Below, one piece after another: positions 1-8,701 of a stretch of DNA of 64,000 nt. Under the pieces are notes generated by a model. That model saw only the letters and a list, made by a program, of their open reading frames with translations, did not search any database and was not told the origin of the DNA. Source of the stretch: RUG100 sp050953405 (lineage in GTDB: Bacteria > Bacillota > Clostridia > Peptostreptococcales > Anaerovoracaceae); NCBI GenBank assembly GCA_050953405.1, contig JBMNMP010000001.1, forward strand, positions 806,001 through 870,000, written 5' to 3'. The stretch's first letter is position 1. Each line of letters starts with the position of its first letter. The position numbers and the translations under genes were made by a program.

Positions 1-201
1 ACCGTGCTCCTGTTATCGCCGGATCCCAAGGATGCTTATCCGCTGGCTATCATCTGGGAGATGATACCGGAGGCCAAGAGGGCTCCGCTGATGAATATGC
101 AGAGATGCGGCTGCAAGATATATGCGGCTTTCAGTGACCACTTCAAGTATCCCGATGAAGACTTCGTGTGCATAGAAATCTATCTGAAAAAAGAAGATTG
201 A
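1..201 (+). CDS. 3' end of an unidentified gene
   Basis: The frame is open from the first base of the window to a TGA at 199-201, so this is the C-terminal part of a gene that begins upstream. About 65 residues are visible. They are mixed polar and hydrophobic, with two cysteines in an RCGCK context and a lysine/glutamate-rich tail. I do not recognise the family. A hairpin terminator follows directly, so this is the last gene of its unit. The in-frame GTG at position 4 is not evidence of a true start. Confidence 0.5.
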   Translation, partial: TVLLLSPDPKDAYPLAIIWEMIPEAKRAPLMNMQRCGCKIYAAFSDHFKYPDEDFVCIEIYLKKED

Positions 202-215
202 GAATAGCCATGATA

Positions 216-254
216 AAGAAAACGGCTGCCCGGTGCGGGCAGCTGTTTTCTTTT
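216..254 (+). terminator. rho-independent terminator
   Basis: A stem of about 13 bp (AAAACGGCTGCCCG against CGGGCAGCTGTTTT) with a 3-nt loop is followed by TTTT. It closes the partial gene upstream and separates it from the DUF5685 gene. Confidence 0.85.
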
Positions 255-293
255 AAGTGTGAAGTCCTGGGGAAATGGGGTATATTATAGGGT

Positions 294-1163
294 ATGTTAG
301 GATATGTGACTGCGAAAAATTCAGAACTGAAGATGAAGGATTTTGCCAGATACGGCGGATATTACTGCGGTGTCTGCAAGTCGATAGGCAGACGTTACGG
401 ACAGCTGCCGCGTCTGGTGCTCTCTTATGATGCCGCTTTCCTGGCCTTGCTCTTGTCCGCGCTCAGCGGGGAGCATGAAGAGAGCGGCAGGGAACACTGC
501 ATCATCCATCACATAAAGAAGAGACCCGTGATCTCCTGTGATGCAGTTGATTACAGCGCCGATGTGATGCTGATACTGGCCTGGTACAAGCTGGACGATG
601 ACGTACGCGATGAAGGCAGGATCAGCTCCAGGGCGATAATGAAGACGATGCACGGGGTCTTCAAAAAGCTGCAGCAGGCGCGCCCGGAGCTGGAGAGATC
701 TGTCAGAGAGGGCCTCCTTGCGCTGTCGCTTTGTGAACAGAGGAGATCGCCGAGCCTCGATGAGGCCGGGGACGCTTTCGGGAAAGTGATGTCGGCGGTG
801 CTCACCGGTTATGCTCCGGCTGCCGCTTACAGGAGGGCACTGGAACGCATCGGCTATCATCTGGGGCGCTGGATCTACCTGATGGATGCCTGGGAGGATA
901 TCGGGGAGAACATAGAGAGTGGAGCTTACAATCCTCTGCTCCTGAGGTTTGCTCACAGGCCGGAGGAATCGCAGGAAGATTTCAGAAAGCGCATATATAA
1001 TGATGTGGAAAGAAATCTGATGATATATCTGGAGGAGATGGCAAAGACGATAGATCTTCTTGATATTAAAAGGAATAAAGATATAATAGAGAATATAGTT
1101 TATATGGGACTGCTCGCAAGGACGGAGCAGGCTTTGGGAAAGGAAAATAACGAAGATGAATAA
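294..1163 (+). CDS. DUF5685 family protein
   Basis: This 289-residue protein matches my memory of the DUF5685 family: an N-terminal stretch ending in a C25-x2-C28 pair within a YYCGVCK context, an LSYDAAFLALLLS segment, an aspartate-rich YKLDDDVRDE segment, and a late LMDAWEDIGENI...YNPLL motif. The acidic helices resemble a helical bundle with a metal site, but no reaction is established for the family. It overlaps the J-domain gene by 8 bp, so the two are translationally coupled, and a multi-spanning membrane protein follows. The trio is probably one operon. Family assignment is from recognition, not a search. Confidence 0.75.
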   Translation: MLGYVTAKNSELKMKDFARYGGYYCGVCKSIGRRYGQLPRLVLSYDAAFLALLLSALSGEHEESGREHCIIHHIKKRPVISCDAVDYSADVMLILAWYKLDDDVRDEGRISSRAIMKTMHGVFKKLQQARPELERSVREGLLALSLCEQRRSPSLDEAGDAFGKVMSAVLTGYAPAAAYRRALERIGYHLGRWIYLMDAWEDIGENIESGAYNPLLLRFAHRPEESQEDFRKRIYNDVERNLMIYLEEMAKTIDLLDIKRNKDIIENIVYMGLLARTEQALGKENNEDE

Positions 1164-1746
1164 TCCGTATGAGGTATTGGGAGTCAAAGAGGGCGCCAGT
1201 GAAGCTGAAATAAAGGCGGCATACAAGGAACTGGTGAAAAAGTATCATCCTGACCGCTATCAGAACAACCCCCTGGCGGACCTGGCAGAAGAAAAGCTAC
1301 GCGAAGTCAACGAGGCGTATGATTATTTGATGAAGAACCACTCGGGAAGCGGTGGTTCCTATGGATACAGCGGGAGCTCTGCGGCTTCCAGCTCGGAAGA
1401 CCGGGCAGCTTTCCAGCAGATCAGGAGGGACCTGGATGCAAACGACCTGCGTTCGGCGGAAGCGCGCCTGCACGATGTCAAGATAAAGAATGCGGAATGG
1501 GTATTCCTCAACGGGATGCTCTCCTACAAGAAGGGCTGGTATGACGATGCGCTGGCCAACGTACAGCAGGCGTGCAGCATGGATCCGAACAACAGCGAGT
1601 ACCGCTCGGTGCTCAATCAGCTGGCGGCGGCCGGCGGCGGCTACAGGCAGCAGGCCTACAACCGCGGCTACGGTATGGGCGGGGACGACCTGCTCTGTTC
1701 GGCCTGTCAGTGTTACATCTGTGGTGATTGTGCGGGGTGCTGGTAA
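1156..1746 (+). CDS. J-domain protein with TPR-like middle and cysteine-rich tail
   Basis: Residues 1-62 form a J domain with the HPD signature at 31-33, the motif that stimulates Hsp70 (DnaK) ATPase. A glycine/serine linker follows, then a helical region around residues 95-155 that reads like a tetratricopeptide pair (GMLSYKKGWYDDALAN). The last 15 residues hold six cysteines in CxxCxCxxCxxCxxC spacing, suggesting metal binding or surface display. It lacks the zinc-finger and C-terminal substrate domains of true DnaJ, so it is a specialised co-chaperone. Coupling to the DUF5685 gene suggests that protein or the downstream membrane protein as client; this is inference. Confidence 0.85.
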   Translation: MNNPYEVLGVKEGASEAEIKAAYKELVKKYHPDRYQNNPLADLAEEKLREVNEAYDYLMKNHSGSGGSYGYSGSSAASSSEDRAAFQQIRRDLDANDLRSAEARLHDVKIKNAEWVFLNGMLSYKKGWYDDALANVQQACSMDPNNSEYRSVLNQLAAAGGGYRQQAYNRGYGMGGDDLLCSACQCYICGDCAGCW

Positions 1747-1752
1747 TTTCTG

Positions 1753-2301
1753 ATGCAGAGCAGGAACAAATGGAGTGAGAAAACGAAGAATATGGCTGTG
1801 GGCGGGATCTGCCTCGCCCTGGCTACTGTGGCCCTGTGCCTGGCATCCATCGTGCCCGGCGTGGAGCTTACTTTTTATGCTGTCAGCTCGCTGTTCATCT
1901 GCGTTGCTGTCGATGAACTGGGAGTGCGCGGCGGCCTCATGGTCTATGCGGGCGCGGCCATCCTCGGGTTCCTCTTCATGCCCGGCAAGCTGGGAGTGCT
2001 GCCGTATCTGGTCTTCTTCGGTATATATCCGATACTGAAGCTGTTCGCCGAGCGGATACATAACAAGGTGGGGCGCTACGCGGCCAAGCTGGGATTTTTC
2101 TGCATCATTACTGCGATATGTTACGGGCTCTTCCGGAGCCTTTTCTTTGCCGGCATCAAGCTGCCGGATTTCGGGGCGGCCGGCCTCGTGATATATGCGC
2201 TGGTGATGTTCGTGCTCTACGATTTCATCCTCACCGGCGTGGTGGCCTTCTACCGGCGGCGCATACGCCGGAAAAAAGATATCAGATTGTACAGGGAATA
2301 A
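1753..2301 (+). CDS. multi-pass membrane protein, function unknown
   Basis: The 182-residue product has about six hydrophobic segments (near residues 13-36, 39-57, 61-76, 80-98, 109-134 and 141-166) and a positively charged tail (RRRIRRKK), which predicts a cytoplasmic C-terminus. It starts 7 bp after the J-domain gene and is the last gene before a terminator. The layout is reminiscent of small ECF-substrate-type or DUF2232-type membrane proteins, but no diagnostic motif is visible and I leave it unassigned. Confidence 0.75.
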   Translation: MQSRNKWSEKTKNMAVGGICLALATVALCLASIVPGVELTFYAVSSLFICVAVDELGVRGGLMVYAGAAILGFLFMPGKLGVLPYLVFFGIYPILKLFAERIHNKVGRYAAKLGFFCIITAICYGLFRSLFFAGIKLPDFGAAGLVIYALVMFVLYDFILTGVVAFYRRRIRRKKDIRLYRE

Positions 2302-2314
2302 GCTCTGACAGAAG

Positions 2315-2345
2315 AAAAACGCGCGGCTTTCGGCCACGCGTTTTG
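2315..2345. terminator. bidirectional terminator between convergent genes
   Basis: AAAACGCG and CGCGTTTT arms (2316-2323 and 2337-2344) enclose a GC-rich loop that can extend the stem. A/T runs on both sides suit termination from the membrane-protein operon on the plus strand and from the hydantoinase operon on the minus strand. Confidence 0.75.
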
Positions 2346-2362
2346 TGATGCAGTATTTTGTC

Positions 2363-3793
2363 TTAGAACAGGGGCTCCTTGAACTTTACCTTCTTCTGTT
2401 TGAGGAAGTTTCCGGCGCCCTTCTTTCCTGTGAAATCCTTGCCGTCGAACACCAGATTTCCGTGGCTGTATACCGCGCATGGATAACCCTTGCACTCCAC
2501 GCCCTCCCAGATGGTATGGTCGATGGATCCGTGCTGGTTCTCCGCGTTCTTGATGGTGAGCTTTTTCTTCGGATCGTAGATCACGATATCGGCATCCAGT
2601 CCGACTTCGATTGCTCCCTTGCAGTAATCGACTCCGAAGAGTTTTGCAGGGTTGGTAGCCGCGATCTCTACTGCCTTGTTGAAGGTGATAGTACCCTTGT
2701 TGGCTTCGGAGAGGATGTAGGGATACATGTTCTCAACGCCGGCGCATCCGTTAGGAATAGTTGTGAATTTGCCGGGTGTCTTGCCGTCTTTCTGTATGAT
2801 GCCCCAGTCTTTTTCCGATTTGAGGAACGGGCAGTGGTCTGTCGCCAGGGTGGAAATGACTCCGCGCCTGATGCCTTCCCAGATAGCATCACAGGATTCT
2901 TTGCCCTTCATTGGAGGCGAGCACACGAAGTCCTGAGGTCTCAGTCCGACTTCGGGTCTGCCTGTCTTGTAGACCTCTTTGGTGAAGTGCAGGTACTGCG
3001 GGCAGGTCTCCGCGAATATAGGATAGCCGTCAGCTCTCGCGGCGGCCACTGCATCCACACCCTGCGCATTGTCCAGGTGGACGATGTAAAGTGAAGTGCC
3101 TGCCATCTTGGCCAGGTTGATAGCCCTTACATCGGCTTCGCCGGCTACGGCTTCATACTTTGACATATAGTGATACCACGGTTCGACTTTGCCTTCTTCC
3201 AGATACTTGTTGACCAGGAACTTGTTGACGTCTTTGTTTTCGGCGTGTACACCGACGATGGCGCCGATCTCGCCGGCATGTGTCAGCGTGCTGTAGAACT
3301 GTCCGTCGTCGACACCGAAGTCGTATACCATGAAGACCTTGAAAGAAGTGATCCCGGCGTCGACGACTTTGTCCATGCCGAGCAGCTTTTCCTTAGTGGT
3401 CACATCGCCGACACCAACGTGCAGCGAGTAGTCGATGACCGGACCCTGCTTGTCTGCCAGCTCCAGCTTCTCATCGACCAGGTCTATCATATCCTGTCCC
3501 ACGGCCTGAGTCTCAAAGTTGAATATGGTAGTCGTTCCGCCGCAGGCAGCAGCGACAGTACCATCGTAATAGTCATCGGTAGATATCGTGCCTCCGAAAG
3601 GCATATACATATGAGTGTGGCCGTCGAGTGCGCCCGGAAGTACTAGTTTGCCCTTGGCATCCACTACTTCCGTGTTCTTACCCGGTTTCAGACTGGTGCC
3701 AATAGCGCTGATCCTGCCGTTCTTTACGGCTACATCGGCCTTGAAAGTGCTCTTCGCGGTTACAACTTTTCCGCCTTTGATCAGTAAATCCAT
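2363..3793 (-). CDS. dihydropyrimidinase / D-hydantoinase family amidohydrolase
   Basis: The 476-residue protein is full length for cyclic amidohydrolases that open hydantoin or 5,6-dihydropyrimidine rings. The binuclear metal set is visible: H59-x-H61 in DGHTHM, the carboxylated lysine K152 in SFKVFMVY, a histidine in VHAENK, another in IVHLDN, and the aspartate in ATDHCPF. An AGGAGG site precedes the ATG. It lies downstream of an NCS1 transporter on the same strand, so the pair probably imports and opens hydantoin, dihydrouracil or a relative. Substrate cannot be read from sequence; allantoinase is a less likely alternative. Confidence 0.9.
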   Translation of the reverse strand: MDLLIKGGKVVTAKSTFKADVAVKNGRISAIGTSLKPGKNTEVVDAKGKLVLPGALDGHTHMYMPFGGTISTDDYYDGTVAAACGGTTTIFNFETQAVGQDMIDLVDEKLELADKQGPVIDYSLHVGVGDVTTKEKLLGMDKVVDAGITSFKVFMVYDFGVDDGQFYSTLTHAGEIGAIVGVHAENKDVNKFLVNKYLEEGKVEPWYHYMSKYEAVAGEADVRAINLAKMAGTSLYIVHLDNAQGVDAVAAARADGYPIFAETCPQYLHFTKEVYKTGRPEVGLRPQDFVCSPPMKGKESCDAIWEGIRRGVISTLATDHCPFLKSEKDWGIIQKDGKTPGKFTTIPNGCAGVENMYPYILSEANKGTITFNKAVEIAATNPAKLFGVDYCKGAIEVGLDADIVIYDPKKKLTIKNAENQHGSIDHTIWEGVECKGYPCAVYSHGNLVFDGKDFTGKKGAGNFLKQKKVKFKEPLF

Positions 3794-3831
3794 AAATTTT
3801 ACCTCCTTGCGTTTTCATTTGTTTATAGCAA

Positions 3832-3857
3832 GAGCCTTTGAGTCTCCCCAAAGGCTC
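3832..3857 (-). other. intercistronic hairpin
   Basis: Perfect 9-bp arms GAGCCTTTG and CAAAGGCTC enclose an 8-nt loop between the transporter and hydantoinase genes. No U-run follows on the minus strand, so it is more likely an mRNA-stability or processing hairpin, or a weak attenuator, than a full terminator. Confidence 0.55.
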
Positions 3858-3897
3858 CGCGATATTTAATTAGTATAAAGTTTTGCGTAAGATCAGC

Positions 3898-5469
3898 TTA
3901 AACTCTCTGCGTGAATTCCTCGTGCTCCGCTTCAGTCACATAAGACTTGCCCGCAAGGCCGGTCTTCATCAGAATCAGGTAGATGACAAAGCCCAGTACG
4001 AACGACCAGATGTAGTTGATGGAGTTGATGAACTGCCAGAACCCACCTTTGAAACCGAAGTATATCATCAGCGGCAGGATGAAGGATACGATCCAGGCAA
4101 CGAATCCGGCCCAGTTGATACCGCCGGTATACCAGTAAATGCTGTCCTTGCCTTTGAACAGTTCCGCCATGTTGATGCGCTGCTTTTTGCAGATGAAGTA
4201 GTCTGCGATGAAGATGGCTGCGATAGGTGCCAGTATGGTGCCATAAGCGTTCATCCAGTTGAAGTAAGCGTTTCCGGAACCGTATATCCACCAGGCCTGC
4301 AGTATGAAGAATGCTATGCATACGGTGATGATAACGCCTTTCTTGTATGAAATGTGCTTTGGTGAAATGTTGGAGATCCCGTTTGCCGGAGCGACTACAT
4401 TAGCGGCAACGCATGTAGTGATGGTCGCCATGATAACGCCGACAGCGGAGATGATAACGATTACTTTGTTGTCCAGGAAGTAGAACACGTCAGTCGGGTT
4501 GAATGACGGCGTTCCCTTTGCCAGCTTTGTAGCCTGTGCGAAGAATGCTCCTACGAAGGCACAGAAGAACATCGGTGCCGGCATTCCGATCAGCTGTCCC
4601 GCAAACTGGTCTTTTTGGCTCCTGGCATATCTGGAAAAGTCCGGGATATTGAGTGCCATGGTGGCCCAGAAAGCGATGTTGCCCATCAGCCCTGTCATAT
4701 AGACCAGTGCGAAACCGCCTTTGGCGTTGATCAGTGCCATGTCGTTGCCCTGGTTCATTGTTTCCGCGAAAGTGTATCCGGCCTCATTGGCCATGTGTGC
4801 GGAGTAGAACAGCAGTGCGACCATGACTACTATCAGTATTGGCCCGCCTATGTTCTGCACCCATTTGATGTTTTCGATACCATTGTAAGCGACCCATACG
4901 ATGAAGAGCATGAATACGATGTAGCCTACGAATGTACCTGCAGAAGTCGTCTGCATGCCGCCCCAGGAAGGAAGGTTGATCGTCCAGGCAGGATCGAGGA
5001 ATTTGTGCGCAAAACAGCCTATGATGGCTGCTACAGCTCCGCCGCCTACCCAGGCCTGCACCGCACACCATCCGCAGGCCGTGATGGCCCTCAACAGCGC
5101 CGGCAGCTGAGCTCCCTTGATACCGAATGTCAATCTGGCAAACAGCGGGAAAGGTACGCCGTATTTGGTACCTATCTGAGAATTCAGCTGTATTGGTATC
5201 AGTATGATCAGGTTTCCCAGAGCTACGTTGATAACGGACAGCCATGGAGAAACCCCCATGCCGATCAATCCGGATGCCAGAGAGAGCGATGGAATACATA
5301 TAGACATACCTACCCACAGCATGGAAATGTTGTAAGTAGTCCACGTCCTCTGAGATACGGATGTCGGAGCCAGGTCATCATTGTAGTACTTTGATGAGGC
5401 CAGCTCGGCCCGAGCTTCTGTGGTCAGTTCAAAGAGACCACCTCGCTCTACTTGTGTGTAGTTAGCCAT
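3898..5469 (-). CDS. NCS1 family nucleobase/hydantoin:cation symporter
   Basis: The 523-residue hydrophobic protein has about 12 membrane segments. Its N-terminus carries the NCS1-typical patch (DLAPTSVSQRTWTTYNISMLW), followed by a GVPFPLFARLTFGIKGAQLPA segment and CGWCAVQAWVGG. The latter corresponds to the helix that contributes an aromatic substrate-stacking residue in the hydantoin transporter Mhp1. The family imports allantoin, uracil, hydantoins and similar rings with Na+ or H+. It is first in a two-gene minus-strand unit with the ring-opening amidohydrolase. An AGG-type ribosome site precedes the ATG at 5469. Confidence 0.92.
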   Translation of the reverse strand: MANYTQVERGGLFELTTEARAELASSKYYNDDLAPTSVSQRTWTTYNISMLWVGMSICIPSLSLASGLIGMGVSPWLSVINVALGNLIILIPIQLNSQIGTKYGVPFPLFARLTFGIKGAQLPALLRAITACGWCAVQAWVGGGAVAAIIGCFAHKFLDPAWTINLPSWGGMQTTSAGTFVGYIVFMLFIVWVAYNGIENIKWVQNIGGPILIVVMVALLFYSAHMANEAGYTFAETMNQGNDMALINAKGGFALVYMTGLMGNIAFWATMALNIPDFSRYARSQKDQFAGQLIGMPAPMFFCAFVGAFFAQATKLAKGTPSFNPTDVFYFLDNKVIVIISAVGVIMATITTCVAANVVAPANGISNISPKHISYKKGVIITVCIAFFILQAWWIYGSGNAYFNWMNAYGTILAPIAAIFIADYFICKKQRINMAELFKGKDSIYWYTGGINWAGFVAWIVSFILPLMIYFGFKGGFWQFINSINYIWSFVLGFVIYLILMKTGLAGKSYVTEAEHEEFTQRV

Positions 5470-5511
5470 ATAAACACCTCCGTATAAATAAATGAGAAGA
5501 ATTACACCTAT

Positions 5512-5539
5512 AGTATACTACATCGCAACTTCAAAGTAA
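5512..5539 (-). promoter_or_regulatory. sigma-A-type promoter of the transporter-hydantoinase unit
   Basis: On the minus strand TTACTT (5539-5534) and TATACT (5517-5512) are 16 bp apart, about 45 bp upstream of the transporter start. The -35 box overlaps the first AACTAGTT palindrome. Confidence 0.6.
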
Positions 5540-5598
5540 CTAGTTTCCTTTCCATTTTACAAAGTTTTCTGAAAAGCGCTGAAAATGCAACTAGTTAC
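5536..5598. promoter_or_regulatory. paired AACTAGTT palindromes, candidate operator
   Basis: AACTAGTT occurs at 5538-5545 and 5589-5596, 51 bp apart, extended to GTAACTAGTT in opposite orientations. The first copy covers the -35 box of the transporter promoter. A direct repeat (CGCTGAAAATGC and CGCCTGAAAATGC) lies alongside the second. This layout suits a dimeric repressor acting by looping, but no regulator gene is adjacent. Confidence 0.45.
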
Positions 5599-5743
5599 AA
5601 ACGCCTGAAAATGCGAGACTGGAAAAATATGCAAGCTGATTTCGCCGTTAGAATGATGATTTTAACATGTAATAATGATAGAATGAAACAGCATTCTGGT
5701 GTAGAATATATTACGGCAGAAATATGTGCAGAAAGGGACTGAA

Positions 5744-6376
5744 ATGAAGTGGACCAGGGAACAGATAAATAAAATGCTCGATGATCTTCACAGGGCTTAT
5801 CCGGATGCGCAGTGCGCTCTGGAGCACCGCAGTGTGTACCAGCTGCTGGTGGCGGTGACCCTGTCCGCGCAGACGACAGACGTCAGCGTCAACAAAATAT
5901 CGGGGGCACTGTTCGCGCGTTATCCGGACGCACAGGCCATGGCGGCAGCGGATCAGGAAGATGTAATGGAGCTGATAAAGACGATCGGGCTCTACAAGAC
6001 TAAATCAAAGCGGATCATCGATCAGGCGAAAATGCTCTGCGAAAAGTTCGCAGGCCGGGTGCCTGAGGACGACGATTTGCTGCAGCAGCTGCCCGGCGTC
6101 GGCAGGAAGACTGCCAATGTGGTCATGGCTGATGGATTCGGGCATCAGAGGATCGCTGTGGATACGCACGTCTTCCGTGTAGCCAACCGCATCGGACTGG
6201 TGGACGCGGATGATGTCACCAGGACAGAGATGGGCCTCAGGAAGGTCCTGCCGCGCGAGCGGTGGACAGAAGCACACCACAGCCTGATATTCCACGGGCG
6301 CAGATGCTGCAGTGCGAGGAAGCCGAAATGTGAGACCTGCCCCATAGCATATATGTGCCTCAAGCGCGGTCTCTAG
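5744..6376 (+). CDS. nth: endonuclease III, DNA glycosylase/AP lyase
   Basis: This base-excision repair enzyme removes oxidised pyrimidines and nicks abasic sites. The helix-hairpin-helix LPGVGRKTANVV carries the catalytic lysine, VDTHV carries the catalytic aspartate, and the C-terminus has the [4Fe-4S] cluster ligands in exact C-x6-C-x2-C-x5-C spacing. I start at ATG 5744 because AAAGGGA lies just upstream; an in-frame GTG at 5726 has no such site. Length (about 210 residues) is normal. It stands alone and ends in a terminator. Confidence 0.97.
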   Translation: MKWTREQINKMLDDLHRAYPDAQCALEHRSVYQLLVAVTLSAQTTDVSVNKISGALFARYPDAQAMAAADQEDVMELIKTIGLYKTKSKRIIDQAKMLCEKFAGRVPEDDDLLQQLPGVGRKTANVVMADGFGHQRIAVDTHVFRVANRIGLVDADDVTRTEMGLRKVLPRERWTEAHHSLIFHGRRCCSARKPKCETCPIAYMCLKRGL

Positions 6377-6413
6377 CGCGCCATACATACAGGTATCAGA
6401 AGACATATAGCAA

Positions 6414-6451
6414 TCAAAAACCGCACCGTGAACGATGCGGTCAGTTTTTTT
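6414..6451 (+). terminator. rho-independent terminator after nth
   Basis: ACCGCA (6420-6425) pairs with TGCGGT (6436-6441), followed by a run of T. The reverse strand also has an A/T tract, so it may serve the convergent SEC-C gene as well. Confidence 0.7.
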
Positions 6452-6455
6452 GATG

Positions 6456-6959
<504 letters not shown>

Positions 6960-6984
6960 TTGTCTTCTCCCTTTATTTCTATGA

Positions 6985-7950
6985 TCATAGATTTTTCGCT
7001 ATTTCCAGCACATCGCCCATCACAGCGCTTCCGGTGGGCAGGGGGCCGGCCCCCTTGCCGTAGAACATCAGCTCGCCCACGGCGTTGCCTTTGACGAAGA
7101 TGGCGTTGAATTCGTTGCTAACGGATGCCAGCGGGTGGTCCAGCGGCAGTTCCATAGGACGGACACTGTAATCGATTCCATTATCCGTTTTTCTGGCCTG
7201 GGCTATCAGCTTGATCTTGCAGCCGTTATCGCTCGCACGCTGAATGTCTTCCTTGGTAATGCCTGTGATACCTTCGCGCGGGATCTCCATTGGAGGCACG
7301 TAATTGCCGAAGGTCAGCGCCATCAGGATCGACAGCTTGTTGGCGACATCGATGCCCTCTACGTCTGCCGTGGGGTCGGCTTCGGCAAAGCCCTTTTCCT
7401 GAGCCGTTTTCAGCACGTCTTCGTATTCAAGCCCGTACTCTGTCATCTGTGTCATGATGTAATTTGTGGTGCCGTTCAGGATGCCGAGGATCTCATCGTA
7501 TTTGTTGGCGCGCAGTACAGTTGTCAGGGCGTTCAGTATGGGTATGCCGCCGCCGACCGAGGCCTCGAATCTTATTTCTACACCGTTGTCACCGGCTGTC
7601 TTCATCAACTGATCGAAGTTTGCGGCCACGGCTGCCTTGTTCGCGGTGACTACGCTCTTGCCGCTCTCCATCGCCTTGAGCATGAAAGAAGTGGCCGGCT
7701 CGATGCCGCCCAGCAGCTCGATCACGATCTTGATGTCGGGATCATTGAAAATATCGTCCGCGTCTTGTGTGAAGCAGGCCGGATCGACATCTATGCCCCT
7801 GTCCCTGGTGGTATCTTTTTCAAGTATCCTGGTGATCCGCAGATCGAGACCCGTCTCTTTTTCGATCTGGTCACGGTTCATTTCCAGGGTCTTATAAGTG
7901 CCGGTACCGATGTTTCCCAGCCCCAGCAGCCCGATTTTGACGCTTTTCAT
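6985..7950 (-). CDS. hom: homoserine dehydrogenase, short form without ACT domain
   Basis: It reduces aspartate semialdehyde to homoserine on the route to threonine and methionine. The N-terminal Rossmann motif GLGNIGTG is present, followed by TANKAAVA and the catalytic-domain segment ILNGTTNYIMTQM. The protein stops at 321 residues, about 100 short of common Bacillota forms, because the C-terminal ACT regulatory domain is absent; it may therefore be insensitive to threonine feedback (inference). The last residues GSAVMGDVLEIA are the usual end of the catalytic core, so this is not a truncation. Confidence 0.93.
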   Translation of the reverse strand: MKSVKIGLLGLGNIGTGTYKTLEMNRDQIEKETGLDLRITRILEKDTTRDRGIDVDPACFTQDADDIFNDPDIKIVIELLGGIEPATSFMLKAMESGKSVVTANKAAVAANFDQLMKTAGDNGVEIRFEASVGGGIPILNALTTVLRANKYDEILGILNGTTNYIMTQMTEYGLEYEDVLKTAQEKGFAEADPTADVEGIDVANKLSILMALTFGNYVPPMEIPREGITGITKEDIQRASDNGCKIKLIAQARKTDNGIDYSVRPMELPLDHPLASVSNEFNAIFVKGNAVGELMFYGKGAGPLPTGSAVMGDVLEIAKNL

Positions 7951-8067
7951 ATGTTCCTCCTTGAATAATATAATATCAGATTATATATCAATTTATCTCA
8001 TTTGTCTTTATTAAGTGTGATATTTTTACTATTATATAGTAAGCTGCTGTGGCAGCAGGAGGTAATT

Positions 8068-8538
8068 ATGTCAATGCATCTGGTGCTGGTGGAGCCGGAA
8101 ATACCACCGAATACAGGAAACATAGCCAGGTCGTGCGCCGCTACCAACAGCGTCCTCCATCTGGTGAAGCCGCTGGGTTTCAGCATAGACGACAAGAGTC
8201 TCCGGAGGGCGGGGCTGGACTACTGGCCGTACGTGAGGCTGGAAGTCCACGAGAGCCTGGAGACTTTCATGGAACAGTACGCCGGCAGGAACATGTACCT
8301 GGCAACCACGAAGGGAAAGCGGGCTTACAGCGATGTCGCCTACCGCGACGAGGACATGATCCTCTTCGGCCGTGAGACCCGGGGGCTGCCGCGCGACTTC
8401 ATAGCCGCGCACGAGGACAGGACCATCAGGATTCCGATGAGCGAGAATACCAGAGCGCGTTCTTTGAATCTGGCTAATTCTGTTAACATCATACTCTTCG
8501 AGGCACTGCGCCAGCAGGGCTTTCCCGATCTGCTTTAA
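8068..8538 (+). CDS. trmL: tRNA (cytidine/uridine-34 2'-O)-methyltransferase, SPOUT family
   Basis: This small SPOUT enzyme methylates the wobble ribose of tRNA-Leu isoacceptors. Evidence is the N-terminal LVEPEIPPNTGNIAR, the GRETRGLP loop, and the knot segment IPMSENTRARSLNLANSV near the C-terminus. I start at ATG 8068 because AGGAGGT sits directly upstream; the open frame extends to 8002 without a ribosome site. At 156 residues it matches the single-domain TrmL type. A small CTGCTG/CAGCAG hairpin abuts the ribosome site. Confidence 0.93.
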   Translation: MSMHLVLVEPEIPPNTGNIARSCAATNSVLHLVKPLGFSIDDKSLRRAGLDYWPYVRLEVHESLETFMEQYAGRNMYLATTKGKRAYSDVAYRDEDMILFGRETRGLPRDFIAAHEDRTIRIPMSENTRARSLNLANSVNIILFEALRQQGFPDLL

Positions 8539-8556
8539 AAGGCGCACACAGAGTGA

Positions 8557-8593
8557 CCGGGCGTCACGGCTCCCTTACCGAGCCGCGGCCCGG
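8557..8593 (+). terminator. GC-rich hairpin after trmL, terminator-like
   Basis: Outer arms CCGGGC/GCCCGG and inner arms CGGCTC/GAGCCG form a strong hairpin. No clear U-run follows, so its efficiency as an intrinsic terminator is uncertain. Confidence 0.45.
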
Positions 8594-8651
8594 CATCCAT
8601 TTTCTGCCCCGGATTGTGATTTTCCTAACATTCTAACCTGATGTGGCATAC

Positions 8652-8679
8652 TTGTAATAACGCCTTTTTATGGTATAAT
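8652..8679 (+). promoter_or_regulatory. sigma-A-type promoter of rpoN
   Basis: TTGTAA (8652-8657) and a perfect TATAAT (8674-8679) are spaced by 16 bp, 23 bp before the rpoN ATG. Confidence 0.75.
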
Positions 8680-8701
8680 AATTTTATATTTTGAGGTTAC
8701 C

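Noticed and set aside
321..1226. Long minus-strand frame over the DUF5685 gene
   Set aside because: It mirrors codon structure of the plus-strand gene, has no ribosome site and overlaps two well-supported genes.
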